Assembly (NCBI GenBank): GCA_009760855.2
Contig: WPIO01000007.1
Span: forward strand, 8,939,001 to 9,003,000
DNA from: Cristatella mucedo
Taxonomy: Eukaryota > Bryozoa > Phylactolaemata > Cristatellidae
Direction: 5' to 3'
DNA: 64,000 nucleotides
The notes under the pieces: generated by a model
What the model was told of the DNA's origin: nothing
Seen by the model: only the letters and a program-made list of their open reading frames with translations
The model's database searches: none
Shown here: piece by piece, positions 23,989 to 36,289 of the stretch
Layout: each line of letters starts with the position of its first letter
How positions within the stretch are numbered: position 1 is the first letter of the stretch
Made by a program: the position numbers and the translations under genes

Positions 23989-24420
23989 TTATAAATTTTC
24001 GGCTATGCTACTAACAGGTTTGTCGAAGAAGCCCCCAAATATAGTCCCCATCACATTTTTGCTATACTGTCCCAGGCAACGACGTTCAAAGTGTGGCAGA
24101 TCTTGATAAAAGCGATCGCCTTTTATCATGTTCTCCAAGGATGTGTCAAGATGAGTATACAGGATAAGATGTGAGGGACACTCTGCATTCCATTTGGAAT
24201 AGCTCTTTATGAGGGCCTGAACTAGGTGCTCATAGTAGTGATTGGCTAGATAGTAGTGACCGGCTAGAAAGTGATAGGCTGGAAAGCCATGAACTACTGC
24301 AACGAAGCTGCTCCAAGCTGCTTTCTCTGCTATGTCCAGCTGCTTGGCAAATTCGTCACACTCTATTATCTTTTTTATCCGTGATCCAACAAAGAAACCA
24401 GCATTGACATTTGCTTCCAA
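23989..24420 (-). pseudogene. Fragment of a dispersed uncharacterised protein family
   Basis: An open 143-codon minus-strand frame. It starts MEANVNAGFFVGSRIKK and carries WSSFVAVVHGFPAYHF and GDRFYQDLPHFERRCLGQYS. I recall similar NAGYFVG / ERFHQD...ERRYQGQ proteins occurring in many copies in cnidarian and arthropod genomes, suggesting a mobile-element passenger; this is memory, not a search. No intact longer frame surrounds it, and a second fragment lies at 47715-48010. It sits in an MND1 intron, in gene orientation. Confidence 0.65.
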
Positions 24421-25299
24421 CAGCTGAGGAAAGACATATAGGAGGGACTTGCTGCTGACTCACTGTCTAGAGCCGTGACATTTTGGTTGGGTGAGGCGTA
24501 ATTGATGTGCAGTCGTGGCGTCAGCACATTCCGAAGCTCTACCAGCAGCTCTCACTTGACGTTGTTCTTCCCTAAAGAGAGCTCGGTCTGCTGTGGCCGG
24601 TCCCTTTTATGATAGCATGCTTTAGTGTCCTGGCTGACACAAAGGCAAAGAAAACTTAGTGAAACCGCCAGTGAAGACTCGTCAGGAATGACACCATTTT
24701 GAAGTCTCCAATGACCTTCTAGCCAGAATGCCCATATTTCAAGGCACTCAAGCTACATCTTAGTACTAGTGTAGTCTTCTTCAAGGTGGACAGAGTGAGT
24801 CATAGGAAGAGATGCTTACTTGCTCCCATTACGAATCAGCATCAGGCTTTGAGGCTCCTGGAGGAGTTGTCTCTGAATAGGCACCATTCACTCGCATCAT
24901 TGGCGATTCCTATAGCATCAAACAGACCGGCTACATTGTTGTAGCAGCACAGCCCGTTTTGACTGACTGAAGAAGTTGGGAAAAGTTAGTGAAGATTTCA
25001 CTTATATGTACCTAACACACTTTCTAGCAACAAGTTCAACTCCCTGAGCCTAGAAATCAAGAACACAGGGTTTCTCTGTTTGGAGCTTCCTCTCCTCAAA
25101 CCCACCAGTGAAATTGGAGTCTGAATTCGCGACATCTTCTCTGTCTAACTTGGTGCTCTCTCCTGAAGATGGGCGGTCCCTCTCCAGAGGGGTAGTGATG
25201 GGGAGCTGTAGCACTCGGGTGATGGAATGCCAAGGATACACGATGGGAGGATCGCTCATGCTAGTTCGCTGTTTGGAAGGGTTGACCATGCAGAAGTAC
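24421..25299. other. MND1 intron, nothing recognised
   Basis: No feature supported. It ends at the 5' truncation point of the LINE-B copy at 25300. Confidence 0.4.
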
Positions 25300-26250
25300 T
25301 AGTTATGGGCAAACCTAGTGTTATTCAGAAATTGGAAAGGCTGACTTTCAAAATTGGCTCTGCCAGCATATCTCCAGTTGCATCAGCTCGAAATCTAGGT
25401 GTCATATTCCAAAGCGACCTCTCGTTAGACGACCACATCAGCTCCACAGTCAAATCAGCCTATTTTCAGCTTCATAACATTGCTAAAATTAGGGCTTGTT
25501 TAGATAAGGATACCACGTCCAAGTTGGTCCATGCATTCGTGACATCTCGTCTCGACTTCTGCAACTCACTGCTTACTGGCCTACCAGCATGTGCGATCAG
25601 GCGATTGCAGCTGGTGCAAAACTCTGCAGCTAGGCTTGTCTGTCGTGAGCGTCGCAGTTGCCACATTACTCCACTTCTCGCCGACCTGCACTGGCTACCA
25701 GTCAAGCAACGGATTGACTTCAAGGTTTTGTCGCTCACTTTTAGGTCTCTTCATTCTATGGCTCCAGCCTATCTTTCAGAGATACTACCCCATCAGGCAA
25801 AGCATCGTACCACTCGCTTTTCGGAATCCAACAGTCTAGAAATACCTCGTACAAACCTTAAATCCTTTGGAGACCGTGCATTTAGCTCGTATGCTCCCAC
25901 AGCCTGGAACTCCCTCCCGACCTGCATCAGAACATCCCCTGACCTGACCACATTTAAAAGAAACTTAAAAACATACCTATTTAGGACAGCATTTAGTGGG
26001 TCCTTGTGATTCGTCCTCGATGTGCTTATGCGTGCTGACACTGTTCATGCTGCCACTAACCACATTTGCATGCTGACCCAGTGCATGTAACCCCTAACCA
26101 TGTTATTCATTTTGTTTGTTTTTCAAGCATGATTTTACTTACTATTCTATTGCGTATCACTTTGCAGCAAATGTAAAGCGCCTAGAAAGAGATTAAGTTC
26201 TCTGAGGGCGCTTTATCAAGTGCAATATTATTATTATTATTATTATTAAG
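25300..26250 (+). mobile_element. LINE-B, best-preserved C-terminal half
   Basis: Open frame to 26009 covering the post-RT region (VMGKPSVIQKLERL, FQSDLSLDDHIS, ARLVCRERRSCHITPLLADL, YAPTAWNSLPTCIR, YLFRTAFSGSL and stop). Then the 3' UTR, terminal hairpin and (ATT)n at 26223-26249. Nearly identical in its tail to 17690-18535, so recent. Confidence 0.93.
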
Positions 26251-26469
26251 TAGCAGTCGCTTGAAAGATCAGTAGGTTCCCCTGCCAAATTCTTAGGATA
26301 GCAAACTGCATGGCTCTCTTATCTGCCCTGAACCAGCCTGCAAACATATTGGAATTATATAAATTAAAGAAGATATGTAACGCATTACCTAATATTGTGC
26401 ACGATATTCCATCTAGCAAGCAGCAAGTGTTCGCATTTCCTTAAAGATTTCTCTAGCAGTGTTTGCACG

Positions 26470-26640
26470 TGAAACAGCCCAGGGGTAAAGTGCTCGCTCT
26501 TCACGACCTAGGTCGCAGGTTCCAGTTCTGCGATGGGCGATCCGTTATTGCCCACTTCAATCGGTGACGATAGCCGTTAAGGCTTTCATGCTGCTATATA
26601 AATGAGCCAGTTGAATCAGCTAACCTTTAATCTTTAAATG
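26470..26640 (+). mobile_element. SINE2 copy
   Basis: Head CAGCCCAGGGGTAAAGTGCTCG, box B-like GGTCGCAGGTTCCAG, GATGGGCGATC, GATAGCCGTTAAGGCT, CTATATAAATGAG and TTGAATCAGCT. Confidence 0.9.
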
Positions 26641-27129
26641 ACGTACCCAGGGCTTGCCTTGATCCCTGACAGTGTGCCTTGCATACATCAAAGATCTTAA
26701 CAGGTGCTTTCATAGAGTATTTTTTGCTCTTGTCTTGATAAATTGTCGAAACACATAGCCAAATGCATCTGCTAGGTGCTAGCAGCCTGTTGATGCCATG
26801 TCAATCAAATATGGCTATTCACTATTCTCTTACTCTGCAATAAATATCAACTAAAATGTTCGTTTAAGGCACCTTTACTGTTACACTTCCAAGAAAACTA
26901 CTCCATAGTGATACAGGTGTACCCCTAACCTTAACTAACGCGAGAAACTGCACAAGACATTCTACATGTGCTAACACGACGCTGCCATGGTGCCAAACAG
27001 CAAAACCGGAGAGTTTCAAAATATCGTCCTCACCACAAAGGCAGAGCTTTTTGAAAAATAAATATTTTCTATTTATTTTAGACATACGGGATATATATGG
27101 ACAAAAATAAATTCAAATCTCTTACTTAG

Positions 27130-27330
27130 TGTTAAGTCTTTTGTAAAGCACCCTTGGAAAACCAAATCTCTACTTCGACACTTTACAATTTGCTGAAAGA
27201 GAAGCAGTATGGTATCATGTTAGACAAGCATGCAAGAACACACAGGTATAATACCTAGACAAGCATGGAAAATCAAAATGATAGTCAGGGCCACTAATTA
27301 GTAAGACCTCTGGCTAGTAACATACAATAA
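27130..27330 (-). mobile_element. Old LINE-B 3' tail
   Basis: Reversed, diverged tail: TAAAGCACCCTTGGAAAACC, TTTACAATTTGCTGAAAG, then CATGTTAGACAAGCATG-type UTR sequence. Confidence 0.55.
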
Positions 27331-27519
27331 GTCATGTACAGGTAAGCCCGCAAAGCATACCAAAAAAGACAAGTTCATATGGGTGCAGGAAAAGCTGAAT
27401 GAAACAGCTGCATCATTAGTAGCTGAGCCTTAAATGCAGCAAATTCAATGCAGGCTTGCTCATAACTATTAGGTTGGCCTTATCGTCGTCAAGCTTCAAG
27501 AAGTTAGTGGCCACACTAG

Positions 27520-27665
27520 TTTGACCCACTGTTGTGGTGCTTGCCTTTAACGACCGAGGTCAAAGTAAAGTATTTGATGACCGAGGTCGCAGGCTCAAGC
27601 CCAGTAGCATACGTAAAGCTTAAGGTGCTATATATACATACAAATACACACATTTACACACACAA

Positions 27666-27698
<33 letters not shown>

Positions 27699-27700
27699 TA
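27520..27700 (+). mobile_element. SINE-like head followed by (CA)n
   Basis: GTGGTGCTTGCCTTTAACGACC, a partly duplicated GACCGAGGTC block, box B-like GTCGCAGGCTCAAGCCC and GTAAAGCTTAAGGTGC, then a (CA)n tract at 27657-27690. A worn or rearranged SINE. Confidence 0.6.
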
Positions 27701-27789
27701 TATAATACACACACACATACACCCAAGAGAGAATGTCTTCGATGAAGGCTGCAAGAGAGAGAATTGAGACAGAGGCAGAGCTAGACTGA

Positions 27790-28690
27790 AATCAAAGGAT
27801 AGGTAGAGGTGATTATCATTGAAAAGAAAAGAAACCAAAGATTTTGTTTAGAGATGACATCTCCCAGAGGAATAGTATAGATAGTGAAAAGGAGGCCTAA
27901 GACCGAATCCTGAGCTATCCCATACTTTAAGGGCTCCTCGAATGACCGACAACTATTAGCATATACTCTCTTAACATCTCTCACTGACGTAGGACCTAAC
28001 ACACTTGAGCACTCTGCTAGCGATACCTGGGAGTGTGGAAAGGCGTTTTATAATTAAGGAACTGGTGGTCAATTGAGTCAAATTCTATGAAAGATCTAAA
28101 TGAACAAGTAGAGAGGCTTTACCCAAATCAGCATGGTTCAGAAGGTCGCTGTAAACCTTCAGCAGACGGTTTCTAGGAACAGTTAGCTCTACATCCCGAT
28201 TGGAACTCTCTAGCAAGATCTGAAGAACTGATGAAATCGTTTAGCTGCTGTGCAAGCACTCGTTCAGGTGCCTTGGATACAAATGGCAGATGGAAGACAG
28301 AATTAAAGTTACTTAGGGCTCTCTGATATAGGATCGGCTTTTTAATGAGTGAGCTGACAACCACTGTTTTCAGAGGGGAAAGAGCTTCACCGGCAGCCAA
28401 GCCAACATATTGAAAATACTTTTATGCTGGGCAGCATCTGGTCTACGAACCTTATAAAGAGAACTGTGGGGGACGGGATACAAAGGCCAGTGTCTTCTCA
28501 GCCAGGGAGGCAAATTTAGCAAAGAGTTCAATGGAGATACAAGTAAAGATGGAGAGATAATAAGAGGAAGGTAAAGTGGGTTTGCAGTGCAGCAAGCCAA
28601 GTGAGGGAACAGAATCCCCAATTCGTCCTATCCTATGTATGAAGAATTTGGAGAAACGCTCGGCTATATCGCCACTGAGCAGTAAGCTTG
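27790..28690 (-). mobile_element. Third non-LTR lineage: RT fragment
   Basis: Antisense RT pieces distinct from LINE-A and LINE-B: FFIHRIGRIGDSV (pre-RT), then SLIKKPILYQ, FNSVFHLPFVSKAPERVLAQ, EFQSGCRANCS (RT block 1-2), then GIAQDSVLGLLFTIYTIPL (block GxxQGSxLGPLLF). Broken by frameshifts and 5'-truncated against LINE-B. Confidence 0.8.
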
Positions 28691-28699
28691 TCTGTGAAA

Positions 28700-29220
28700 A
28701 ATTCAAGGTTTTGTCGCTCACTTTTAGGTCACTTCATTCTTTGGCTCTAGCTTACGTATCAGATCTACTGCCCACCAGGCTAAGCATCGTACCACCCACT
28801 TTGCGGAATCTAACTGTTTACCTACCCCTCGTACTAACCTTAATTCCTTTGGAGACCGTGCATTTAGTTTGCACACTCCCAAAGCCTGGAACTCACTCCC
28901 GACTTTCGTCACGACATCTCCTGACTTCACCATATTTAAAAGAAAACTAAAAACCCACCTATTTAGGACATCATTTAGTAGGTCCCTGTGATTCGTCCTT
29001 TATATATGCTTATGCGTACTGACACTTTTGCATGCTGCTACTAACCACACTCACATGCTGACCCTGTGCATGTCACCCCTAACCATGTTATTCTTTCTGT
29101 TTATCAAGCATTATAAAGCAACTCACCATTCAATCGTGTTTCCTTTGAAATAATGTAAAGCGCCTAGAAAGAGATTGAGTTCTCTGAGGGCACTTTATCA
29201 AGTGTATTATTTTTATTAAA
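28700..29220 (+). mobile_element. LINE-B C-terminus and 3' UTR
   Basis: FKVLSLTFRSLHSLALAYVSDLL, then HRTT- and FAFSLHTPKAWNSLP-like sequence with indels, UTR motifs, hairpin and an ATT-rich end. Confidence 0.87.
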
Positions 29221-29429
29221 GGTTAAGAAGATGGTCGATAGCCACTAGCAGCAATATCAGTTTTGCCATACCCACCCCACTATGGCTGCCCGGTCGACTA
29301 TTGCTGTAAGCAATTTTAAAATCTACCCGGAGGGTCAAAACGAGGAAAAATTATGCCAAAATAAACACAACACCCCAATCCTGATTTATTTAGCTTGACA
29401 ATCGCAGTAAGAGCGGTAGACAGACTAAT

Positions 29430-30330
29430 GCTCCTAGGATATGGCCCCCTCCCGATTAGCAATCACTTCTGCTAATCTGACTAGCGTGGACTCGACGAGT
29501 TTCAGATTTACATCAGATGACTTAGCATACCAAACTGCTTGCAATTCCCCCACAATTCGGCTGGTTATCTGATGTCACTGTCTTAAGCTCTCAGCCAAAG
29601 CTGAACCTCGTCCCAAAGCTTATCAATCAGGTGAAGGTCGAGCCTGTGACTCCAGCCACTGCAAGAACAAGAAATGAGGGAGCCTGTCGATAAACTACAG
29701 CACAACTTTAGCAGTTTTTCGGATCAGTTTTGTCCTGCTGACAAATAAAACTCAGTATGCACTTGGCAAAGTAATGTTGTCCAGGATTCACAAGTAGCCG
29801 TCTTTATTGAGTCTGTCTTCGATACAATGCAGCGCCCCTACACCACCTGTTGCGAAGCTTCCTTAAACTATCACTGGTCCAGAGCAGAATTGTACAGTAT
29901 GTTGCAAGCAGGCACCAGCATATGCATTGGTATTCCTCCGTCAAAGGTAGGATCGACAATGCAGCTGCCATTAACGGTGTACGTAATTTCATCGGTGAAG
30001 AACAATTGCCTCCAATCTGCTATCGCCCACTCTTGGTGTTGCCATGCCTACTAAAGGCATGTTTTTTTGTATGCTTTCGCCAGTAGTGGTGTTGTCTTTG
30101 CTACTCTTTTCACGAGTCTCAGTTCTTTGAGCCTTCACCTCGCCGTCCACTCTTTGAGGATCGTGCGGTATTCAGCTCGACTGTTTTATCAAGGACTCAG
30201 AGAGGGAGCAAAACGGGGCCCCTTCAAGCACGCCATTTTCAGGAGCTGATCATCATTCCTTGCAGAAGCCCGATGGCGACCTGGTGCAGGCTGGTTCATC
30301 ATCGTGCTGGCACGGACATTTTCTGAGTGT
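29430..30330 (-). pseudogene. Tc1/mariner transposase relic
   Basis: Reading the minus strand from about 30300 down gives the order of a Tc1-type transposase in shifting frames: a DDQLLKMACLKGPRF-like helix-turn-helix segment, WAIADWRQLFFTDEITYTV (first catalytic Asp), GGVGALHCIEDRLNKDGYL, a QARPSPD..DKLWDEVQ stretch for the second/third Asp region, then the C-terminal VWYAKSSDVNLKLVEST..RLAEVIANR. Several frameshifts and stops; no clear terminal repeats. Confidence 0.75.
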
Positions 30331-30790
30331 TATATCTGACATCTTTCTCACTTATCCCCAGCATCCAAGTAATCGCTTAGTAGCTAACCTCCCCAAGATG
30401 AAAAGACAATTGCTGATCCTTCACAAAATCTGTGAGAAGCCCTCCCTTTGCTATAGGTATTAGTATCTCAGGCAAGTGTATACACGGTCTGCCAGCTGCA
30501 TCCAAGATTACTGGGAGTTAGGCCAATGTCCCCCAGTGTGCTAGCACATCAAGAATATCTTGCACTTTCTATTAAGGGCCATCCTACATTCCAGATGGCA
30601 TATAGTAATGAAAGATTTGGACGACTCCCTTTTTGTGAGGCTTCCCTTTTGCCATTAATTAGTCAAACATTTGGTGAGATATTAGCATCGATTGAATACA
30701 CAATAACCATATTTTCAGACAGGCAGATTACAAAAAACTAGATGACAAAAAATATTGACTCAATTAAACAACCATTGCAGCAATAAAAGG
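30331..30790. other. MND1 intron, nothing recognised
   Basis: Could hold the 5' flank of the Tc1 relic. No terminal repeat identified. Confidence 0.35.
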
Positions 30791-30794
30791 ATAA

Positions 30795-30935
30795 CTGCTG
30801 TTTGACCCAGCGGTTAAGGTGCTCGCCCCGACTAAGGTCTGGCCTAGGGTCGTGGCCTTGAGCCCCGTGGCACATGTGAAGTGCCTGAATAAAGATTAAG
30901 TTCTCTTTGGGGGCTATACAAATGAAATATATATA
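30795..30935 (+). mobile_element. SINE1 copy
   Basis: CCCAGCGGTTAAGGTGCTCG, CCCCGACTAAGGTCTGGC, CCTTGAGCCCC, GTGAAGTGCCTGAATAAAGA and GGGGGCTATACAAATGAA, then a TA-rich tract. Very close to the copy at 3860. Confidence 0.92.
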
Positions 30936-31174
30936 TATATATAAATATATATACATACATAAATAAATAAATATATATGTATATATATAACACAGGTGCA
31001 TTGAAAAGTCCCATAATATTTTCACCAGCAGAGTTTACACACACAAACCGATCTGTTCGCTTAGTTTTAGGCTGCTTCTTCACACAGAAAAAAGCTGTAT
31101 AGTTTAAGGGGTTGACTAGACGACCCAGCAGATAGGGGTCTCGAGGGGGCACCGGCACTGTGCCAGGTCGAAAC

Positions 31175-31710
31175 CAATGTAATGTATCTCCGTCAGTAAC
31201 TCCACAAAGTCAATAAAGACCATGTGGGTGTTACGCAGGAGAGTTTTGTATAGCGCACTCACAGCCTAAGCGGCTTTCGGTACGCATTCGGTAGCCAACA
31301 GACTTCGTCTCACGCAACAAAGAGAAAGTGGGAAGCATAGCAGAGTCAGGAGAGCAGTTGAGGTAGGGAGTAGCATGGAAGTAGCAGTACAGGACCACTG
31401 AAAAAGATGTGCCATAGTCGGCAGTTGGAGAGTAGATGTCGTTGCGTAAGAATTGTGGAAGCGAGTTCCACAGTCGAGGACCTGCAGAGCTAAAGCTTCT
31501 GTCGCCAACTGTCTTTAAGCGGAGGAATGGGACAGCTAATTTATTGTCCACACAGGACCTGAGGGCGCGAACAGGCTGAAACTGATGCAGCAGTTCAGCT
31601 AGGTATGAAGGAGCCAAGCCGTGGCGGGCCTTGTGGGTCAGCGTAAGAACTTTGCTCTGTATCCTTAGGCTCAACCGGCAACCATCCTAGCTCTTCCAGC
31701 AAATCCTTCG
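31175..31710 (-). mobile_element. LINE-A C-terminus and 3' end
   Basis: 3' end at AATGTAATGTATCTCCGTC. The antisense frame is open for 147 codons: YLAELLHQFQPVRALRSC, DRSFSSAGPRLWNSLPQFL, SVGYRMRTESRLGCE. Younger than most copies. Confidence 0.92.
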
Positions 31711-32368
31711 ATGAAAACAACAACATACTTGCTGCCTGCACCACATCGAAATCATGCTTGCAGATAAAAAAGAAATGCCAAGACGACACAATGCTCAGTA
31801 TCCCAAGACTGTCTAAGCCAGCAGAGTGTTCTCACGAGGCACGATGATGTCCGGTCGCTACCAAAACACATCTAATGCCAATCAAATTCTATCTACAGGC
31901 TTAAATTAGCCATTGTTTCAAATACGGTGCAAATTAGTGAGGTATGATATCGTGACTGCTTTTCGCGATCCTTAGCTTCGACTCGCCTTCTTCGATAGTA
32001 AGCTTTTCCTTGGGCCGTTGCACAACCTTTATCCAGCAATAGACTTGATGGAGGTTGTCAAGGAAATCCTATTTTCGATGCAAAGAAAGCAGAATAGGAA
32101 GCTACCTTTTCAGCTTATCTCCTTGCTCACACTGATCCTTCGGTAATGATTGGAAGTTGAATGATCCATCTATCACCTGCAGAACTAGAGCTCTAGTGGG
32201 GGCCAGAGCAAACATAAGAAGATCAATGTCTATGCATTCATTCAGCTTTCAATGACGAGTCAATTGTCAAGTAGAAAAGGCATCGGCCGTCCAGATAACC
32301 ACAGCTAGATACGCTATGTAGCCAGAGCTATCATGCAAGCAGCAGTTAGCCATAGAGTCGGCACCTAC
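31711..32368. other. MND1 intron, nothing recognised
   Basis: No supported feature. Confidence 0.4.
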
Positions 32369-32476
32369 CGTGTCTTCCCTGCCAGTACTCGTTTGCTTGA
32401 TCATGTCTGCCAGTGCCAGTTTCTTTGCCTTAGCTTCCTCTATTGACTTCTGCAACTCTTCGATCTTGCGCTTCCG
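32369..32476 (-). CDS. MND1: MND1 exon: proximal coiled coil
   Basis: 108 nt, 36 codons, phase 0 at both ends. Acceptor GTTGTAG, donor ACG|GTAGGT. Encodes RKRKIEELQKSIEEAKAKK...STGREDT; LQKSIEEAK matches LQKSIEKAK of human MND1. Confidence 0.94.
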
Positions 32477-32889
32477 CTACAACCATGAGCAACACGACTC
32501 TCAACGACAGCAAGGCATACAGCATCAACTACATAGTTGAGAAAGCTTGCATTCATTGGATCAGCACGGAAATCATTGACATATTTATGATAATTATGAC
32601 TGTGTTCGGTAATATGCCTTAAAGGTTGGTGCTAACTAGCCTGCAATCAGACACATTCCATAGTGTTGGCAGGTGCAAATAAGACATTTTGCCAACACAG
32701 TTTAGGAAAGTGAAATGTTTATTGGATATTTAGAGGTTATGTTAGGGGTAAGGTTTTTGCAAGTGACCGGCATAGGGGGCCGGTAGTCAAAGATCACTTT
32801 TTGGCATAATAAGAATGCTTGAACAAATCCTTGTGAATTCCCTAACTAGCAATGATGCATGACAAGAGATTAACCAGGAATAGCCTGAC

Positions 32890-34728
32890 AAGACAGTCAA
32901 GCAAGGGCTACCGGCAGGATTTCAACATTCACTTTGATAACTTAGCTGATGCCTTCAGCACTGAATGTCATGCACTGACTGACTCAGTGTCTCTTGTGGC
33001 TCAAATGCACGGCCCTACTCACGTCACGAGTCACACTCAACCAAATTTTCTCATACAACTGCACTTCGTCATCACCAACTATTACCAAATCCTGCTTATC
33101 TGCCGACATGCAGATCTCATCCAGTCTACAATGTGTGCCCTCCTCATCATCCTTCTCTAAAATCACATGTGAATCGCGAAATCTCAAGACCCTTGACATC
33201 GATGCTGTCCGTGCGAGAATATCTGCCTCGCCTCAGCTACTCAGTCCCCCTTCCGACCTGTCATCACTGGTAGATTGCTACAATACGACACTAGCTGACA
33301 TGCTCGACGAGTTTGCACCTATGACTAAGCACACTGTGCACCCTCCTCCTGACTGCCTATAGTTTACCACAGACATTAAACTAGCTAGGTCTACTAAGCG
33401 CAAGCTTGAAAAAGCATACACAATATCAGGGCTCACTGTCCTTCGGCAGGCATATGAGGACTACTGACTGAGGACTACTGTAGGTCGTACCAATCAATCC
33501 TAGCGAATGCCAAGTCTAGCTTCTATAAAAACATTGTTGAATCACTGATGCACAATCCGAAAATGCTGATGTTGACAATCAACCACCTCCTCAACCACTC
33601 CCAGGTTAGATCCATTCCTGATGATCCCTGCGATGATCTAGCTGATCGCTTATCTAGCTTATTTTTTTTATATAGAAGATAGACAAAATCAGGGAGTCCA
33701 TCCCTGCGATGGCAGCATCCCCCCTAGAATGCTGTCCCTCAATTCCTTGCAGCACCTCAATGTCTACATTCAAGGAGGCCACTAGTGACCTCGTTCTGAA
33801 GTTCATATCCCAATCAAAGAAGACAACAAGTCCTTTGGACCCTATTCCTACTGTCCTGCTCCTACGTTGCATTGATCTGCTGCTGCCATGCATAGCTGAC
33901 ATCATTAATATGTAATTAGCCTCAGGTCATGTCCCAGCACTTCTCAAAAAAGCTGTAGTCAGGCCACTACTCAAAAAAGCAACACTAGACCAAGAGAACT
34001 TGAACAACTTTTGCCAAGCCTCCCTTCTGCCATTCCTATCAAAGACACTGTGAAAAGTCGTTGCAGACCAGCTGAACTCATAAGTTCAAACTTCAATCCA
34101 TGCTAGTAAGTTCCAGTCTGGTTTTGAAGACAATGACCCCACAGGGTCAGCATTGTTTCTGGTGTATAACGACCTACTTACGAGTGCAGCCTTAGGTAGA
34201 GTATCTCTGCTTGTTTTGCTCGATCTTTTGCAGCTTTTGATACTATCGATCACCAAGTCCTTCTTGAGCAGCTCTCATCTCGCCTGAGCATCACTGGCAC
34301 TGCACTGCAATGGTTCAGGTCCTATCTCAGTAGGAGACTCCAGAGTATTGATGTGAATGGACAAAGATCATCAAAGGAACCTCTGAAATATGGGATACCT
34401 CAGGGCTCCATGCTTGTTCCTGTTCTGTTCACGGTTTATACTCTCCCTCTTGCCAAAGTGATAGCCTAGCACAATATAGGCTGTCACTTCTATGGGGACG
34501 GCACTCAGTTAGTTGTACCTTTGCTTTTATCCCTCCCAGCCCTACAGCACGTCGAATTCTCTCAACTCTCTACTGGTTGTAAGACATTTCCTGCCCTGGA
34601 CGCCCCCCCCCCCGACATTTCTCGCTTGGTGGACCGTAGGACATTTCCCCTGCCCCGAAATCCTCCCCGTAGGACATTTCCCCCTATGTTGATGAATGTA
34701 TAACTAAGAATGCAGATTTATATATACA

Positions 34729-34775
<47 letters not shown>

Positions 34776-36260
34776 GATCAAATGAAGTTCAAGCCCTACT
34801 AAAATAAAACCCACTCAGTATAATTAGAATAATGGATGGATTGGAAGGATGGTATCTAATGGAGCCAGCGGTGGCGGTTGCAGTGGCAGCAGCAAGCTAT
34901 ACAGTTCGGTGTCGCTCGACACCACCAGGCACTTGTTCGTACCCGTCAAAGCGAGCGGGAGCTACAGCATGCCGCGAGTTCCTGCAAATAAGTGCTAAGC
35001 CTCAGAGGTCTACTGAGTATAACTCGAGCTCAAGAGATCTAGTTATGCCCTGCCCTAATACGCACTAATTAAAGCACCGAATACGAGCAAGGGTGGATTT
35101 AGGCAGCAGAAGCTCAGCCTGCCCTAAACCCCAAAACCACTAAATTCTAAACCTTAAACACTAATCCCTAAGCCATACATGGGGTAATGCCCTACCCCAG
35201 TGGGGGAATGTCGGGGGGGGGGGACGTCCAGGGAGGAAATGTCCGTATCCCCTTACTGCATGCATTGATGACATCTGCACGTGGATGGCAGCAAATTTTC
35301 TTAAATTGACTGATGATAGAACTAACTTACTAGTTATGGGCAAACCAAGTGTTATTCACAAATTGGAAAGGCTGACGCTCAAAATCGGCTCTGCCAGCAC
35401 ATCTCCTGTTGAATCTGCACGAAATTTTGGTGCCTTGTTCCAAAGTGACCTTTCATTAGACGACCACATCAGGTCCACAATCAAGTCTGCCTACTTTCAG
35501 CTACATAACATTGATACAGTTCGGGCTTGTTTAGATAAGGATACCACGTCTAAGTTGGTCCATGCATTCGCGACATCCCATCTTTACTTCTGTAACTCAC
35601 TGCTTGCTGGTCTACCGATCTGTGCAATCAGGTGCTTACAGCAAAACTGTGCAGCTAGGCTTGACTGTCGTGAGCGTGGCAGGTGCCACATCACACCACT
35701 TCTCGCCGAACTGAACTGGCTACCAGTCAGGCAACACATCGACTTCAAGGTTTTGTCGCTCACTTTTAGGTCCCTTCATTATTTGGCTCCAGCCTATCTC
35801 TCAGATCTACTCCCCACCAGGCCAAGCATCGTACCACACGCTTTTCGGAATCCAACAGTTTACCAATATCTCGTACAAACCTCAAATCCTTTGGAGACCG
35901 TGCATTTAGTTCGTATGCTTTCAAAGCCTGGAACTCACTCCCGACCAGTGTCAGAACATCCCCTGACTTGACCACATTTAAAAAGAACTTAAAAACACTT
36001 ATTTAGGACAGCATTTAGTGGGTCCCTGTGATTGGTCCTTCATGTGCTTGTGCATGCTGACACTGTGCATGCTGCCACTAACCACACTTGCATGCTCACC
36101 CTGTGCATGTCACCCCTAACCATGTTCTTCATGTTGTTTATCAAGCACGATAATACTCACCATTCGATCGCGTTTCCTTTGCAGCAAACGTAAAGCGCCT
36201 AGAAAGAGATTGAGTTCTCTGAGGGTGCTTTATCAAGTGCATTATTACTATTATCACTGC
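32890..36260 (+). mobile_element. Longest LINE-B copy (endonuclease end to 3' tail), split by a TIR element
   Basis: Starts in the APE endonuclease end (DFNIHFDN, GPTHVTSHT), runs through the linker (ITCESRNLKTLDIDAVRARI, YNTTLADMLDEFAP) and RT blocks to 34580, and resumes at 35256 with ICTWMAANFLKLTDDRTNLL, the C-terminal ORF, 3' UTR, hairpin and ATT-rich tail. The APE endonuclease and RT order places it near the CR1/L2/Rex1 group. Frameshifts make it non-functional. Confidence 0.9.
34582..35253. mobile_element. TIR element with C-runs, nested in LINE-B
   Basis: 672 bp between two TA dinucleotides. Left end AGACATTTCCTGCCCTGGAC, then a C-run; the right end reversed has GGACATTTCCTCCCTGGACG, then a C-run. 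Left subterminal units GTAGGACATTTCCCC repeat. Inside is a (TA)n tract (34735-34771) and no transposase. The LINE-B sequence on each side joins cleanly without it. Confidence 0.8.
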
Positions 36261-36289
36261 TTTCAAGTCAACAAATGAATGTGCAAGAA

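Noticed and set aside
25227-26009. 260-codon frame as a host gene
   Set aside because: It is the LINE-B C-terminal region followed by the LINE 3' UTR and (ATT)n; the first ~25 codons are unrelated flank.
32984-33199. 71-codon minus-strand frame with LDEICMSADKQDLVIVG
   Set aside because: Antisense shadow of the LINE-B endonuclease/linker segment.
35090-35165. Telomere-like CCCTAAA repeats
   Set aside because: Only a few irregular units (CCCTAAACCCC, CCTTAAACACTAATCCC) inside the TIR element; not an array.
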